9,521 bases of DNA from Thermoprotei archaeon (GTDB taxonomy: Archaea > Thermoproteota > Thermoprotei_A > Sulfolobales > Fervidicoccaceae), in the NCBI GenBank assembly GCA_022759165.1, contig JAEMPT010000060.1, positions 1 through 9,521 on the forward strand, written 5' to 3'. The notes beneath the pieces were generated by a model. That model did not search any database and was not told the DNA's origin. It worked only from the letters and a program-made list of their open reading frames with translations. Made by a program: the position numbers and the translations under genes. Shown in pieces: positions 1-7,748 of this stretch. The first letter of the stretch is position 1; each line of letters starts with the position of its first letter.

Positions 1-228
1 TTATTAAAATTTTTTTATCTATTTATATTAAAAACCTTTCTTTCTGTCAAAGCGGATACATTCGTAAACTACTTTGGTAATTAATCTACGACGCACAATC
101 GATTTTAGAATGACCACTGTTTTCCTAGTACCCATAAAATGTAAATTTTTTGAAAATTAGTACAAAGACTATATAATATATCAATAAATTTTTATCTTAT
201 ATATAAATTAAAAATTTTTTTAGAAAAG
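1..228. other. AT-rich spacer without a recognisable gene
   Basis: This stretch is very AT-rich, with many runs of A or T, and stops interrupt all frames at short intervals. I see no RNA gene, no convincing repeat and no protein-like frame. It contains AAATTTTTTGAA at 143-154, a string that recurs at 2823-2834. TATA-like strings such as the one around 196-208 are expected by chance at this composition. It probably holds the promoter region of the downstream transporter and the flank of a gene lying left of the window. Confidence 0.6.
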
Positions 229-237
229 TATATAAAT
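229..237 (+). promoter_or_regulatory. TATA box of the phosphate symporter gene
   Basis: TATATAAAT lies about 35 bases before the GTG start at 269. With the usual archaeal spacing of about 26 bases from box centre to transcription start, the mRNA would begin near 259. That leaves a leader of roughly 10 bases and no room for a Shine-Dalgarno site. A short-leader or nearly leaderless mRNA is therefore inferred. Confidence 0.55.
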
Positions 238-268
238 CTGACTAGAATAACGAATTTCGTGGTTACTC

Positions 269-1678
269 GTGGGGAACCCTTTCGAGGAACTAGATAAGGC
301 CAAGCTAACTATAGGTCATATTAAAGTGATGATCGTTTCAGGCTTAGGGTTCTTCACAGATGCCTATGACCTGTTCGTCATAGGCGTGGTACTCTTGATC
401 CTTTCTGGAAGCGAGCCAACTTCTTTCCACCTTACTCAGAGTCAAATGCGCGCTATTGGCGCATCATCTCTAGTTTCAGCAATAGCAGGTCAACTTATCT
501 TTGGAAGGATAGCCGACATATACGGTCGAAAGAAGATATATGGTACAGAACTAGCAATACTTATCATAGGAGCCTTTCTTAGTTCGATCTCTTGGAACTT
601 TGAATCTCTTCTTTTTTCAAGGATACTATTAGGGGTTGGGATAGGCGGGGACTACCCTGTAAGTGCTACGATAATGAGTGAATATTCTAATGCCAAAGAC
701 AGGGGAAAGCTCATAGGATTAGTTTTTTCTATGCAGGGTTTTGGAGCTATTACTGCCGTAATGTCAGCCTACGCCTTAACTTCGTTCCTAAGTCCAGAGA
801 CCTCATGGAGGATATTGTTAGGCATCGGGGCATTGCCTCCTCTTTTTGTCGTCTTTTTTAGAAGAAAAATTCCTGAGACCCCAAGATACTCACTGCTTGT
901 TGCAAAAAAGAAAGACGAAGCTCTAAAGGCAACGAGAACGGTCCTAGGCGATGAAGATGGTGCAGAGAAAAAGTTCTCGAGTCTCTTGCACATAGAAGAA
1001 AAGCATATGGACTTCAAAGATTTTTTAAGAAAATTCTGGGAGCCACTCCTTATAACCTCGCTAGCATGGTTCCTTATGGACATAGCCTTTTATGGTACTG
1101 GAATATACTCGGGGTTTATAGTTTCAAGCATGATCGCAGACACATCGCTCCATGCCAGGATTTTATCTGCAGGGCTTCCTTACTTCGTAGGTGCATTCGG
1201 TTACTTCATTGCTGCCTTCACTATGGATATACTTGGGAGAAAAAGGATACAAATTCAGGGATTCATCGCGATGGCCGCTATATATTTGGTAGTTTCTCTA
1301 TCGATGGTTTCCCAAGGAGGCAAAGTTATAGGATTCACTGTTCCAAGAGAATTGACCTTTTTCCTATATAGCCTTTCATTTTTCTTTATAAACTTCGGAC
1401 CAAACGAAACAACATTCGTTCTTCCAGCAGAGCTTTTCCCAGTAAAATTTAGGTCAACGGCGCACGGAATAGCTTCTGCTATGGGAAAGCTGGGCGCTGC
1501 GGTAAGTACGTATCTTATGCCAATGGCTCTTGATACGATAGGAATCAAAGAAGTTTTGATCATCCTCGCCGGGATTTCAATTGTAGGTGCGGCGCTTTCA
1601 TTGAAATTGAAAGAACCCGCAGGGCTCTCACTAGAAGAAATTTCAGAGGAGAAAATTTTGTTGAAAATCAGCAATTAA
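269..1678 (+). CDS. MFS phosphate:H+ symporter (PHS family, Pho84-like)
   Basis: This is a twelve-helix membrane transporter predicted to import inorganic phosphate together with protons. The N-terminal half has FFTDAYDLF (residues 28-36), the MFS loop signature DIYGRKKIYG (83-92) and GIGGDYP (124-130) followed by a TSEF-like SEY segment and MQGFG (155-159). The C-terminal half has WFLMDIAFYG (267-276), FGPNETTF (376-383) and STAHGIASAMGKLGA (396-410). The residues that bind phosphate and protons in the fungal transporter PiPT have counterparts here: D31, D34, Y129, Q156, W267, D271, Y275, N379 and K407. The length of 469 residues is normal for a prokaryotic member, which lacks the long central loop of the yeast protein. 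The GTG start is favoured because no in-frame start lies between it and the TATA box. The gene stands alone; no pst or phoU gene is nearby. Transport of other organic anions by relatives cannot be excluded, but the full binding set favours phosphate. Confidence 0.9.
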   Translation: MGNPFEELDKAKLTIGHIKVMIVSGLGFFTDAYDLFVIGVVLLILSGSEPTSFHLTQSQMRAIGASSLVSAIAGQLIFGRIADIYGRKKIYGTELAILIIGAFLSSISWNFESLLFSRILLGVGIGGDYPVSATIMSEYSNAKDRGKLIGLVFSMQGFGAITAVMSAYALTSFLSPETSWRILLGIGALPPLFVVFFRRKIPETPRYSLLVAKKKDEALKATRTVLGDEDGAEKKFSSLLHIEEKHMDFKDFLRKFWEPLLITSLAWFLMDIAFYGTGIYSGFIVSSMIADTSLHARILSAGLPYFVGAFGYFIAAFTMDILGRKRIQIQGFIAMAAIYLVVSLSMVSQGGKVIGFTVPRELTFFLYSLSFFFINFGPNETTFVLPAELFPVKFRSTAHGIASAMGKLGAAVSTYLMPMALDTIGIKEVLIILAGISIVGAALSLKLKEPAGLSLEEISEEKILLKISN

Positions 1679-1787
1679 TACATTCGTTCTTCTCATAATC
1701 TGCTAAAAATCGGAAAGGCTTTTAAGATCAGGCTACATATAAATAACATTAAGAGACATTAAACCCCTGTAAAGAGCGTCAAAGTAA

Positions 1788-1913
1788 CATAAGGATAGCG
1801 ACAGTTCAATAGATACCATAAGGGGAACTATACTATCCCAAATCTACATAATAAACTGGAAGCTTGCCTTTATAGTGGGAGGCCTAATAACCGATTACTT
1901 AATTAAATGGTGA
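1788..1913 (+). other. Short open frame of protein-like composition, possibly a gene remnant
   Basis: One frame stays open for 41 codons and ends at TGA 1911-1913. Its C-terminal half reads NWKLAFIVGGLITDYLIKW, a plausible single membrane helix with a tryptophan-lysine cap. Codon use (ATA, AGG) resembles the neighbours. The frame has no ATG or TTG; the only usual start is a GTG at 1875, giving 12 codons, and a stop closes it just upstream at 1785-1787. It may be the tail of a decayed membrane protein, a frameshifted small gene, or chance. It overlaps the promoter region of the next gene, which argues against an active gene. Confidence 0.25.
1866..1875 (+). promoter_or_regulatory. Candidate TATA box of the MBL-fold gene
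   Basis: GCCTTTATAG fits the archaeal TATA pattern. It would start transcription near 1896, leaving a leader of about 27 bases that includes the GGTGAT ribosome site at 1909-1914. Other TATA-like strings lie near 1735-1745, so this assignment is tentative. Confidence 0.4.
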
Positions 1914-1914
1914 T
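1909..1914 (+). promoter_or_regulatory. Shine-Dalgarno site GGTGAT that fixes the 1923 start
   Basis: GGTGAT matches the complement of the archaeal 16S rRNA 3' end and sits eight bases before the ATG at 1923. It supports that start over any internal codon. Confidence 0.65.
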
Positions 1915-1922
1915 AAATTTCC

Positions 1923-2801
1923 ATGGTAGAAGAATTCGTTGATAAGGTAAAGATAACGGTTCTAGCCGACAATCTAGTCGGCTTTCGCGGTAAGCTTTTT
2001 GGACAACACGGCGCATCTTATTTGGTAGAAGCTTTGTATAAAGGACAGCTAAAAAAGATCCTTGTAGACACCGGCTGGAACGGCGATGCATTACTATTCA
2101 ATATGACTGCCTTAGGAGTAGAGCCTAAGAGCATAGATGCTATTATTATAACGCATGGGCATTGGGACCATACAGGTGGACTAGTAAAGGTATTAGAGAA
2201 TACGGGTGGAAAGCAAATACCCATAGTTATGCATCCGCAGTCACTCAAGTCTGTGTTCATAGCAGAACCCTTTATTCGACCCGTAGGAATAATCTCCTTC
2301 AGCGATTATTCTGACCTAAGGAAACTTGGAGGATACCCGATATTATCAAGAGATCCCGTGAAGATAGGACCCGGCATTTTTACTACTGGAGAAATAGAGC
2401 GCAGCAGTGGTTTCGAAAAGGTCGAAGAAAACTATCAATTTATTGATAACAACGGGAGGCTCGTTCATGATGAAATCTTGGATGACATAGCGCTCGTGAT
2501 AAAATTGAAAAGGGGAATTGGAGTAGTGACCGGTTGCGGTCATGCTGGAGTTGTAAACATAGTCAAGAAGGCGATTTCTCTTACAAAGGAGGAAACGGTG
2601 AGGTTCATATTGGGGGGACTTCATTTGGCGCAAGCTTCTGAAGAGAGGATCTCCAAAACAATAGAAGCTTTGTCATCGTTTAATATAGAGAGCATATATG
2701 CTGGACACTGCACAGGCTTAAACGCTTCTTGTGCATTACAAAGGGCATTTTCTTCGAAATTTAATCAAATATACGTCGGCATGAGCATAGAAGTGAGCTA
2801 A
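1923..2801 (+). CDS. MBL-fold metallohydrolase, DHPS-like (MJ0301-type) subfamily
   Basis: This is a 292-residue metallo-beta-lactamase-fold protein. The signature THGHWDHTGG (residues 77-86) gives metal ligands H78, H80, D82 and H83. Further likely ligands are H207 in GCGHAGVVN (204-212), H234 in GGLHLA (231-236) and H262 in AGHCTG (260-265). The DDIALVI segment at 187-193 and the GCGH block are typical of the subfamily often annotated as 7,8-dihydropterin-6-yl-methyl-4-(beta-D-ribofuranosyl)aminobenzene-5'-phosphate synthase, an assignment tied to tetrahydromethanopterin biosynthesis in methanogens. No other pterin gene is visible here, and many members occur in organisms without methanopterin, so the substrate is unknown. 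There is no signal peptide, so it is probably cytoplasmic. It has its own candidate promoter, a good ribosome site and a T-rich tail, so it appears monocistronic. Confidence 0.85.
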   Translation: MVEEFVDKVKITVLADNLVGFRGKLFGQHGASYLVEALYKGQLKKILVDTGWNGDALLFNMTALGVEPKSIDAIIITHGHWDHTGGLVKVLENTGGKQIPIVMHPQSLKSVFIAEPFIRPVGIISFSDYSDLRKLGGYPILSRDPVKIGPGIFTTGEIERSSGFEKVEENYQFIDNNGRLVHDEILDDIALVIKLKRGIGVVTGCGHAGVVNIVKKAISLTKEETVRFILGGLHLAQASEERISKTIEALSSFNIESIYAGHCTGLNASCALQRAFSSKFNQIYVGMSIEVS

Positions 2802-2822
2802 AACTTACCTATGAATAGTATT

Positions 2823-2834
2823 AAATTTTTTGAA
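2823..2834 (+). terminator. T-rich terminator candidate after the MBL-fold gene
   Basis: AAATTTTTTGAA begins about 20 bases after the stop codon. Archaeal transcription often ends at such a T run without a hairpin. The same 12-base string occurs in the left spacer, and a variant (AACTTTTTGAA) lies at 5195-5205 after the methyltransferase gene. Confidence 0.35.
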
Positions 2835-2926
2835 CCGGTGGCAACGATAAAAGATAATTCTACCTCGACAGCCTCAACAGGCAAATTGAATAAAACAATA
2901 AAAATCTCTCTTTCTAGTTAAAATCT

Positions 2927-2933
2927 GAGGTCA
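2927..2933 (+). promoter_or_regulatory. Shine-Dalgarno site GAGGTCA for cysS
   Basis: GAGGTCA resembles the archaeal consensus GAGGTGA and lies five bases before the TTG at 2939. It supports TTG as the start, which agrees with where the protein family normally begins. Confidence 0.6.
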
Positions 2934-2938
2934 AGAAG

Positions 2939-4372
2939 TTGAGCAACTTACCGCAAATTAAGGTGTTCAATACAGCTACGAAGAAATTGGAAAACTTTGA
3001 GACGGTTTTGCCTGGAATCGTCAGGATGTATGTGTGTGGTCCCACAGTATATGACAGGTCTCATCTCGGCCACGCTAGAACGTATATAGCATTTGATGCA
3101 GTGAAGAAATACCTAATTCTCAGAGGATACGATGTAGTTCACGTACAAAACATAACCGACATAGATGATAAGATAATTAAGAGAGCGCAAGAAACCGGCA
3201 TCAGCTGGAGCGAAGTCGCAGAGAAAAACATAAAAAGCTATCTCGACGTGCTCAAAAAGCTAGGAGTACAACCGACGGTCTCGCCAAGGGTGACCTATCA
3301 CGTAGGAGAAATAATTGAAGCAATTGAAAAACTCATAGAAAAAGGCTACGCGTATGAATCTAACGGTAGCGTTTACTTTGATGTTTCCAAATATGAACAT
3401 TATGGCGAGCTCTCTGGTAGAAGGAGCATTGAAAGCTGGAGACAGGAAGAGGATGTGCTGAAAGAGAAGAGAAACCCCTTTGACTTTGCTCTTTGGAAGA
3501 AGATGAAGGAAGGAGAGCCACACTGGAGCAGCCCTTGGGGAGAAGGGAGGCCCGGATGGCATATAGAATGCAGCGTCATGTCTTCTAGATATCTAGGAAT
3601 CCCGATAGACATACATGCGGGTGGAGGAGATCTCATCTTCCCTCACCACGAAAACGAAAAAGCTCAATCTGAGGCCCTTTTCGGGGTGAGACCTTGGGTG
3701 AAGTATTGGATGCATACCGGAATGCTTACAATAAAAGGGGAGAAGATGAGCAAGAGCCTCGGAAACATGGTATACATTGACGAGGTCCTCGATCGGTGGA
3801 GTCCGGAAGTCATAAGGACTTGGGTTCTGAGCTCTCATTATAGAAGCCAATTGGAATTCAACGAGGATGCGCTCCAGCAGTATGAAGCCAACCAGCAAAG
3901 AATATCAACAGCTTACAGAGAGCTAAAGAACCTTATCAAGGAAGCACAACAGGACTTCAGGCTAGAGGACAAAGATATAGCAACCATGCGGGAGATAGAA
4001 AAGCTTCACAACGACTTTCATGAAGCGATGAGTGAAGACTTCAACACTCCGCTAGCTTTCAGGAGCGTCATGAAAGCCACGGATATCTTCTACTCAAAAG
4101 TTAAGGAAGGGAAAAGCTTCGCCATTGCCATACAACTTTGGATGTTTTTGAATGAAGCTAACTATGTATTCGGGTTCGTCCTGCAAGAGGAACCCTCTTC
4201 AAGAGACGATGAACGATTCAGGCAGCTCATTGAGCTTTTGATTGCTGTTAGGAAGAACTTAAGAGAAAAAGGAATCTATGACCTTGCAGACGGGATAAGA
4301 AGATCTCTTGCGCAATTAGGCATAGAACTCCAAGACAGTGGATTGGAGACTAAGTATATTGTGAGGAAATAG
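2939..4372 (+). CDS. cysS: Cysteinyl-tRNA synthetase
   Basis: This class I aminoacyl-tRNA synthetase charges tRNA-Cys with cysteine in the cytoplasm using ATP. The HIGH-type motif is HLGH (residues 42-45) within YVCGPTVYDRSHLGHAR. The second ATP motif is KMSKS (270-273 region, in GEKMSKSLGN). The zinc site of the family is complete: C33, C211 in WHIECS, H236 in FPHHENE, and E240. These line up closely with C28, C209, H234 and E238 of the E. coli enzyme. The catalytic domain covers about residues 1-300 and the helical, tRNA-binding DALR-type region about 340-460. The length of 477 residues is ordinary. Its presence means this organism does not depend solely on the indirect SepRS/SepCysS route found in some methanogens. 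Translation starts at TTG. The stop is followed after two bases by the next gene, so the two are probably cotranscribed. Confidence 0.97.
   Translation: MSNLPQIKVFNTATKKLENFETVLPGIVRMYVCGPTVYDRSHLGHARTYIAFDAVKKYLILRGYDVVHVQNITDIDDKIIKRAQETGISWSEVAEKNIKSYLDVLKKLGVQPTVSPRVTYHVGEIIEAIEKLIEKGYAYESNGSVYFDVSKYEHYGELSGRRSIESWRQEEDVLKEKRNPFDFALWKKMKEGEPHWSSPWGEGRPGWHIECSVMSSRYLGIPIDIHAGGGDLIFPHHENEKAQSEALFGVRPWVKYWMHTGMLTIKGEKMSKSLGNMVYIDEVLDRWSPEVIRTWVLSSHYRSQLEFNEDALQQYEANQQRISTAYRELKNLIKEAQQDFRLEDKDIATMREIEKLHNDFHEAMSEDFNTPLAFRSVMKATDIFYSKVKEGKSFAIAIQLWMFLNEANYVFGFVLQEEPSSRDDERFRQLIELLIAVRKNLREKGIYDLADGIRRSLAQLGIELQDSGLETKYIVRK
4361..4366 (+). promoter_or_regulatory. Shine-Dalgarno site inside the cysS tail
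   Basis: GTGAGG lies within the last codons of cysS, eight bases before the TTG at 4375. It supports that start and indicates translation from the same mRNA as cysS. Confidence 0.5.
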
Positions 4373-4374
4373 CC

Positions 4375-5121
4375 TTGCCCCAGTCTTCCGAATTAATTCA
4401 TGAGGGCGGGGACATAAAGCCATGGATTAGGATAGTGCGGGTATTAGAGAAGCTCACCAGTGTCTATGATCTTGCTAACTTGATTATGAGCTTGGGCACT
4501 TTAAGCTATGTGAGGAAAGAATTTAGCTACGTAGCAGAGTCCGCATTCAAAGGTAAGCGTGGGGTAATATTAGATGCAGGGTGCGGCCCAGGCACATCAT
4601 CCGAGATCTTACTGCATGTTTCTGGTCCGGAGGAATATATAATCGGTATGGATCCCATCATAGCGATGTTATCTGAAGCCGCAAGGAGGTTGAAAAACGA
4701 GAACAAATTTGAGCTTGTAAGGGGAGTTTTCGAAGCATTACCGTTCAGAGAAGGATCTTTGGTCGGGGCTACCTTCTCCTTCTCATTCAGAGATGCTATA
4801 AATTATTACAAGGCAACTCTTGAGCTTAAAAAAGCGCTTAGGGCGAAAGGTTTTGCGATAATAATGGACCTAGGTAGGCCAAGAAGGAGAATATATTCTA
4901 AAATTCTCGAAGGCCCATACATATCGATTTTCCCAATGCTTGCCGGCGCGTTGCTCATGGGCTGGGAAGGAATAAAGAGATATTCGGAGCTTAGGAGGAC
5001 ATACCTCAGGTTCTTGGAAACCACAAAGCTATACATCTTATTTGCAAAAAATTTTCAAAAAGCTAGATGCTATTATATGCTAGGGGGGGCCATATTTATA
5101 CTGACAGCAGAAAAATCCTAA
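4375..5121 (+). CDS. UbiE/MenG-type class I SAM-dependent methyltransferase
   Basis: This 248-residue protein has the class I methyltransferase fold. Motif I is VILDAGCGPG (residues 64-73), the SAM-binding glycine loop. The acidic strand-2 end is GMDP (91-94), and FEALPF (119-124) with FSFSFRDAINY (134-144) matches the post-II/III region of UbiE-like enzymes. The SVYDLANLIMSLG segment (29-41) is also typical of the N-terminal part of that group. Relatives C-methylate quinone precursors such as demethylmenaquinone, so a role in an archaeal respiratory quinone is a reasonable guess. The sequence alone does not settle the substrate. The hydrophobic PYISIFPMLAGALLMG (181-196) could contact a membrane-bound lipid substrate. 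It starts at TTG two bases after cysS; that partnership with a tRNA synthetase is probably transcriptional rather than functional. Confidence 0.8.
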   Translation: MPQSSELIHEGGDIKPWIRIVRVLEKLTSVYDLANLIMSLGTLSYVRKEFSYVAESAFKGKRGVILDAGCGPGTSSEILLHVSGPEEYIIGMDPIIAMLSEAARRLKNENKFELVRGVFEALPFREGSLVGATFSFSFRDAINYYKATLELKKALRAKGFAIIMDLGRPRRRIYSKILEGPYISIFPMLAGALLMGWEGIKRYSELRRTYLRFLETTKLYILFAKNFQKARCYYMLGGAIFILTAEKS

Positions 5122-5217
5122 CCAAATATTTATGTTAAATTGACCGGTTCTTAAAGCAGGTGAAAATGCGTACCTATCCCTAAAAATATAAATTAACTTT
5201 TTGAAAATCTTAAAAGC

Positions 5218-5229
5218 GCTATTTATAGC
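5218..5229 (+). promoter_or_regulatory. TATA-containing dyad before the H+-ATPase gene
   Basis: GCTATTTATAGC is a perfect inverted repeat with five-base arms around TT and contains a TATA-like TTTATAG. It would start transcription near 5250, about 33 bases before the ATG at 5283. The symmetry may be chance or a regulator site overlapping the TATA box. The ribosome site ahead of the ATG is weak; GGATGAG at 5258-5264 is the nearest purine-rich match. Confidence 0.4.
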
Positions 5230-5282
5230 TACAAAAAAGAGACGTTTAGTTCTTTAAGGATGAGAGTTTTGAGCTGAGCGGC

Positions 5283-7679
5283 ATGAGCAAGCAAACGAGA
5301 GATTTTGAAAAAATCCCTATAGAAGAAATCTTTGAGTTGCTTGGAACCAATACTGAGGGGCTGACAGAAGAGGAGGCTGAAGAGAGGCTGAGGAGATACG
5401 GGCCGAATGCTGTAGAGGAAAAAAAGGAAAACCCCATATTAGAGTTCTTAAAGAGATTTTGGGGACCAATGCCCTGGCTCCTTGAAATAGCGATATTGCT
5501 TTCCCTCGCGATAGGTCATAAGACAGAGGCGGCCATAATAGCGTCGTTACTAGTGATAAATGCTGTCATCGGCTTCAAGCATCAACAGTCTAGCAAAAAA
5601 GTACTCGAGTCGCTCAAATCTAGGCTAGCTCCAAAGGCCAAGGTATTTAGAAACGGAGTTCTAAAGTTTATTGACTCAAAGCTTGTGGTTCCAGGAGACA
5701 TTCTAATTGTTGAGCTGGGCGACATCGTCCCCGCTGACTGCAAAATAATAGAGGGAGATACATCGGTAGACCAATCTGCTCTAACAGGAGAAAGCCTCCC
5801 CGTTGAGGTCTCAAAGGGAGGCATTCTCTATTCGGGCTCCATAGTCAAGGGTGGGAGGGCCAAATGTGTGGTATTGAATACGGGTAATAATACCTATTTC
5901 GGGAGGACGGCCGAACTGGTAAAGGTAGCTAGGCCAAAATCTCATCAACAGGAGGTAATGCTCGCAGTAACAAAATACTCCATGTATATGGGCTTAATTG
6001 TTATGGTCATAGCTAGTATATTCGTTTACCTTTCTGGCCTTAAAAATGGCTTAATTTCTATACTAACATTCGATGTCGCTATTCTCATGGGCTGCGTTCC
6101 TGTAGCGCTCCCAGCAGTTATGACGATAATGCAGGCTGCGGGAGCAAGGGAGCTGGCGAAAAAAGGCGTACTCGTTTCCAGGCTAGATGCTGTTGAGGAC
6201 GCGGCTTCAGTTGACGTTCTCTGTCTAGACAAAACCGGTACAATTACAACGGGCGAACTTGAGGTTACAGAAATTATCTCATTCGGTTCGCTTACCGACA
6301 AGGACGTAATTGAACTTGCTCTTTATGCTAGCGCGGAAAGCACAGGGGATCCGATCGATAGCGCAATCTTCAAAAAGGCCAAGGAATTAGGTGTACAAAA
6401 AAAGGGGAAGCAACTATCGTTTAAGCCGTTTGATCCATCTCTCAAGAGGACTGAAGGATTAGCTGAGATAAATGGGCTTAAAGTGAAAATCGTAAAAGGG
6501 GCACCGCAGATAGTTGAGCGCCTTTGCAGTCAAGTGCCCAAAGAACTCGAACCAACCGTTGAGAAGCTCGCTGAAAGAGGACTAAAGACTTTGCTTGTTG
6601 CTTATGGCGAAGAAGGAAAAGGAATGGTCGCTGCAGGATTGATCGCGCTTTCTGATCCGCCTAGGCCAGACTCACCCGCATTAATTAAAAAGCTTAAGGA
6701 GCTCTATGTGAGACCAAAAATGCTCACTGGAGACAGCTTTCCAATAGCAAGGGAAATCTCAGTCAAAGTAGGCATTGGCGAGGTGGGGTATTCATTGCAG
6801 GAGATAAGGAAAAGTGACGCAGAGTCCAGGGAGTCTGTTGAAAAGGCGGACTTTATAGCGGAGGTGTATCCTGAAGATAAATACGAAATCGTAAAAATAC
6901 TTCAGGAAAAGGGTCATATGGTTGGCATGACCGGAGATGGAGTGAACGATGCTCCCGCCTTAAAGCAAGCTGAGCTAGGGATAGCGGTCAGCAACGCCAC
7001 TGATGTCGCTAAGAGCTCTGCTGGTATAGTGCTCCTAACGTCTGGATTGAGGGGGATAGTTGATGCCATAATGCTCAGCAGGGAGGTTTACCAGAGGGCG
7101 CTAACATGGATAATCAACAAAGTCACGAAGGTTATACAATTCACTCTTCTTCTAGTTTTAGGATTGATGTTGTTGCACTACGACGTTCTCACTTTGATGG
7201 GTATGGCCCTGCTGATATTTGCGAACGACTTCGCCACTATGTCTCTTTCCACGGATAATGCAGAGCCATCTCTTAGCCCAAACAAGTGGAACATAAAAAA
7301 CATCATGATTTCCAGCTCTGTGATCGGAGTGGCTCTGCTAGCTGAGGCCCTTTTATCGATATATCTTGGCTTGAAGCTGTTCGCTTTTGAACAAGACAAA
7401 ATGCAGAGCTTCATCTTGCTTATTATGGTATTTACAAGCCAATTCAGGGTACTCATCGTTAGGGAGAGAAGGTCGTTTTGGAGTAGTAAGCCTGGGAGAG
7501 AGCTAATGATATCAGTAGTTGGGGTCATCTTGACCTTTGCAATTTTGGGAGTAACAGGGATAATAATAGCTCCAATACCAGCCTCCGCTGTTCTCTTCTC
7601 TTTAGCTTACTCTGCCGCTTTCACCTTTTCATTGGATCCTCTAAAAATCCTTATATTTAAGAAAACAGGCCTTCTATGA
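5283..7679 (+). CDS. P-type H+-ATPase (P3A, plasma-membrane proton pump)
   Basis: This 798-residue membrane pump should export protons at the cost of ATP. In order it shows an N-terminal cation-ATPase domain (about 10-55), helix pair M1-M2 (about 62-98), the actuator domain with TGES (168-171), M3-M4 with PVALP (273-277), and phosphorylation motif DKTGT with D316. These are followed by the nucleotide-binding KGAPQ (405-409), hinge motifs TGD (482-484) and GDGVNDAP (551-558), and six C-terminal helices to about 790. In M6, ANDFATMSLSTD (647-658) corresponds to the plant AHA2 segment carrying the proton-binding aspartate D684, making D649 the likely counterpart. N93 in the M2 segment VINAVIGF is a candidate equivalent of AHA2 N106. 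The protein ends right after the last helix, so the roughly 100-residue autoinhibitory tail of plant and fungal enzymes is absent, as usual in archaeal members. Heavy-metal CxxC domains are also absent, which argues against P1B. Such pumps are known from Thermoplasma and Methanocaldococcus relatives. It appears monocistronic. Confidence 0.92.
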   Translation: MSKQTRDFEKIPIEEIFELLGTNTEGLTEEEAEERLRRYGPNAVEEKKENPILEFLKRFWGPMPWLLEIAILLSLAIGHKTEAAIIASLLVINAVIGFKHQQSSKKVLESLKSRLAPKAKVFRNGVLKFIDSKLVVPGDILIVELGDIVPADCKIIEGDTSVDQSALTGESLPVEVSKGGILYSGSIVKGGRAKCVVLNTGNNTYFGRTAELVKVARPKSHQQEVMLAVTKYSMYMGLIVMVIASIFVYLSGLKNGLISILTFDVAILMGCVPVALPAVMTIMQAAGARELAKKGVLVSRLDAVEDAASVDVLCLDKTGTITTGELEVTEIISFGSLTDKDVIELALYASAESTGDPIDSAIFKKAKELGVQKKGKQLSFKPFDPSLKRTEGLAEINGLKVKIVKGAPQIVERLCSQVPKELEPTVEKLAERGLKTLLVAYGEEGKGMVAAGLIALSDPPRPDSPALIKKLKELYVRPKMLTGDSFPIAREISVKVGIGEVGYSLQEIRKSDAESRESVEKADFIAEVYPEDKYEIVKILQEKGHMVGMTGDGVNDAPALKQAELGIAVSNATDVAKSSAGIVLLTSGLRGIVDAIMLSREVYQRALTWIINKVTKVIQFTLLLVLGLMLLHYDVLTLMGMALLIFANDFATMSLSTDNAEPSLSPNKWNIKNIMISSSVIGVALLAEALLSIYLGLKLFAFEQDKMQSFILLIMVFTSQFRVLIVRERRSFWSSKPGRELMISVVGVILTFAILGVTGIIIAPIPASAVLFSLAYSAAFTFSLDPLKILIFKKTGLL

Positions 7680-7682
7680 AAA

Positions 7683-7728
7683 TTTTTATAAAAACCTTCG
7701 CATTTATAGCGGGAAAGAAAAATTTTTT
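7683..7728 (+). terminator. T-run terminators after the H+-ATPase gene
   Basis: Two T runs, T5 at 7683-7687 and T6 at 7723-7728, lie 4 and 44 bases after the stop. They are plausible consecutive archaeal transcription stops. A TATA-like TTTATAG lies between them near 7702, so a plus-strand transcript beginning near 7730 cannot be ruled out. Confidence 0.4.
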
Positions 7729-7748
7729 AGATATTTACCCCTTGCAGC

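Noticed and set aside
1255..1674. Minus-strand open frame of 139 codons inside the phosphate symporter gene
   Set aside because: It is antisense to the conserved C-terminal half of the transporter and has no recognisable domain.
5156..5180. Five-codon leader peptide (ATG at 5166 after AGGTGA) in the spacer before the H+-ATPase
   Set aside because: Spacing from the ribosome site to ATG is too short, and it lies upstream of the likely promoter at 5218-5229.
7178..7528. Minus-strand open frame of 116 codons inside the H+-ATPase gene
   Set aside because: It lies wholly antisense to conserved membrane segments, is serine/proline-rich like a shadow frame, and has no ribosome site or family signature.
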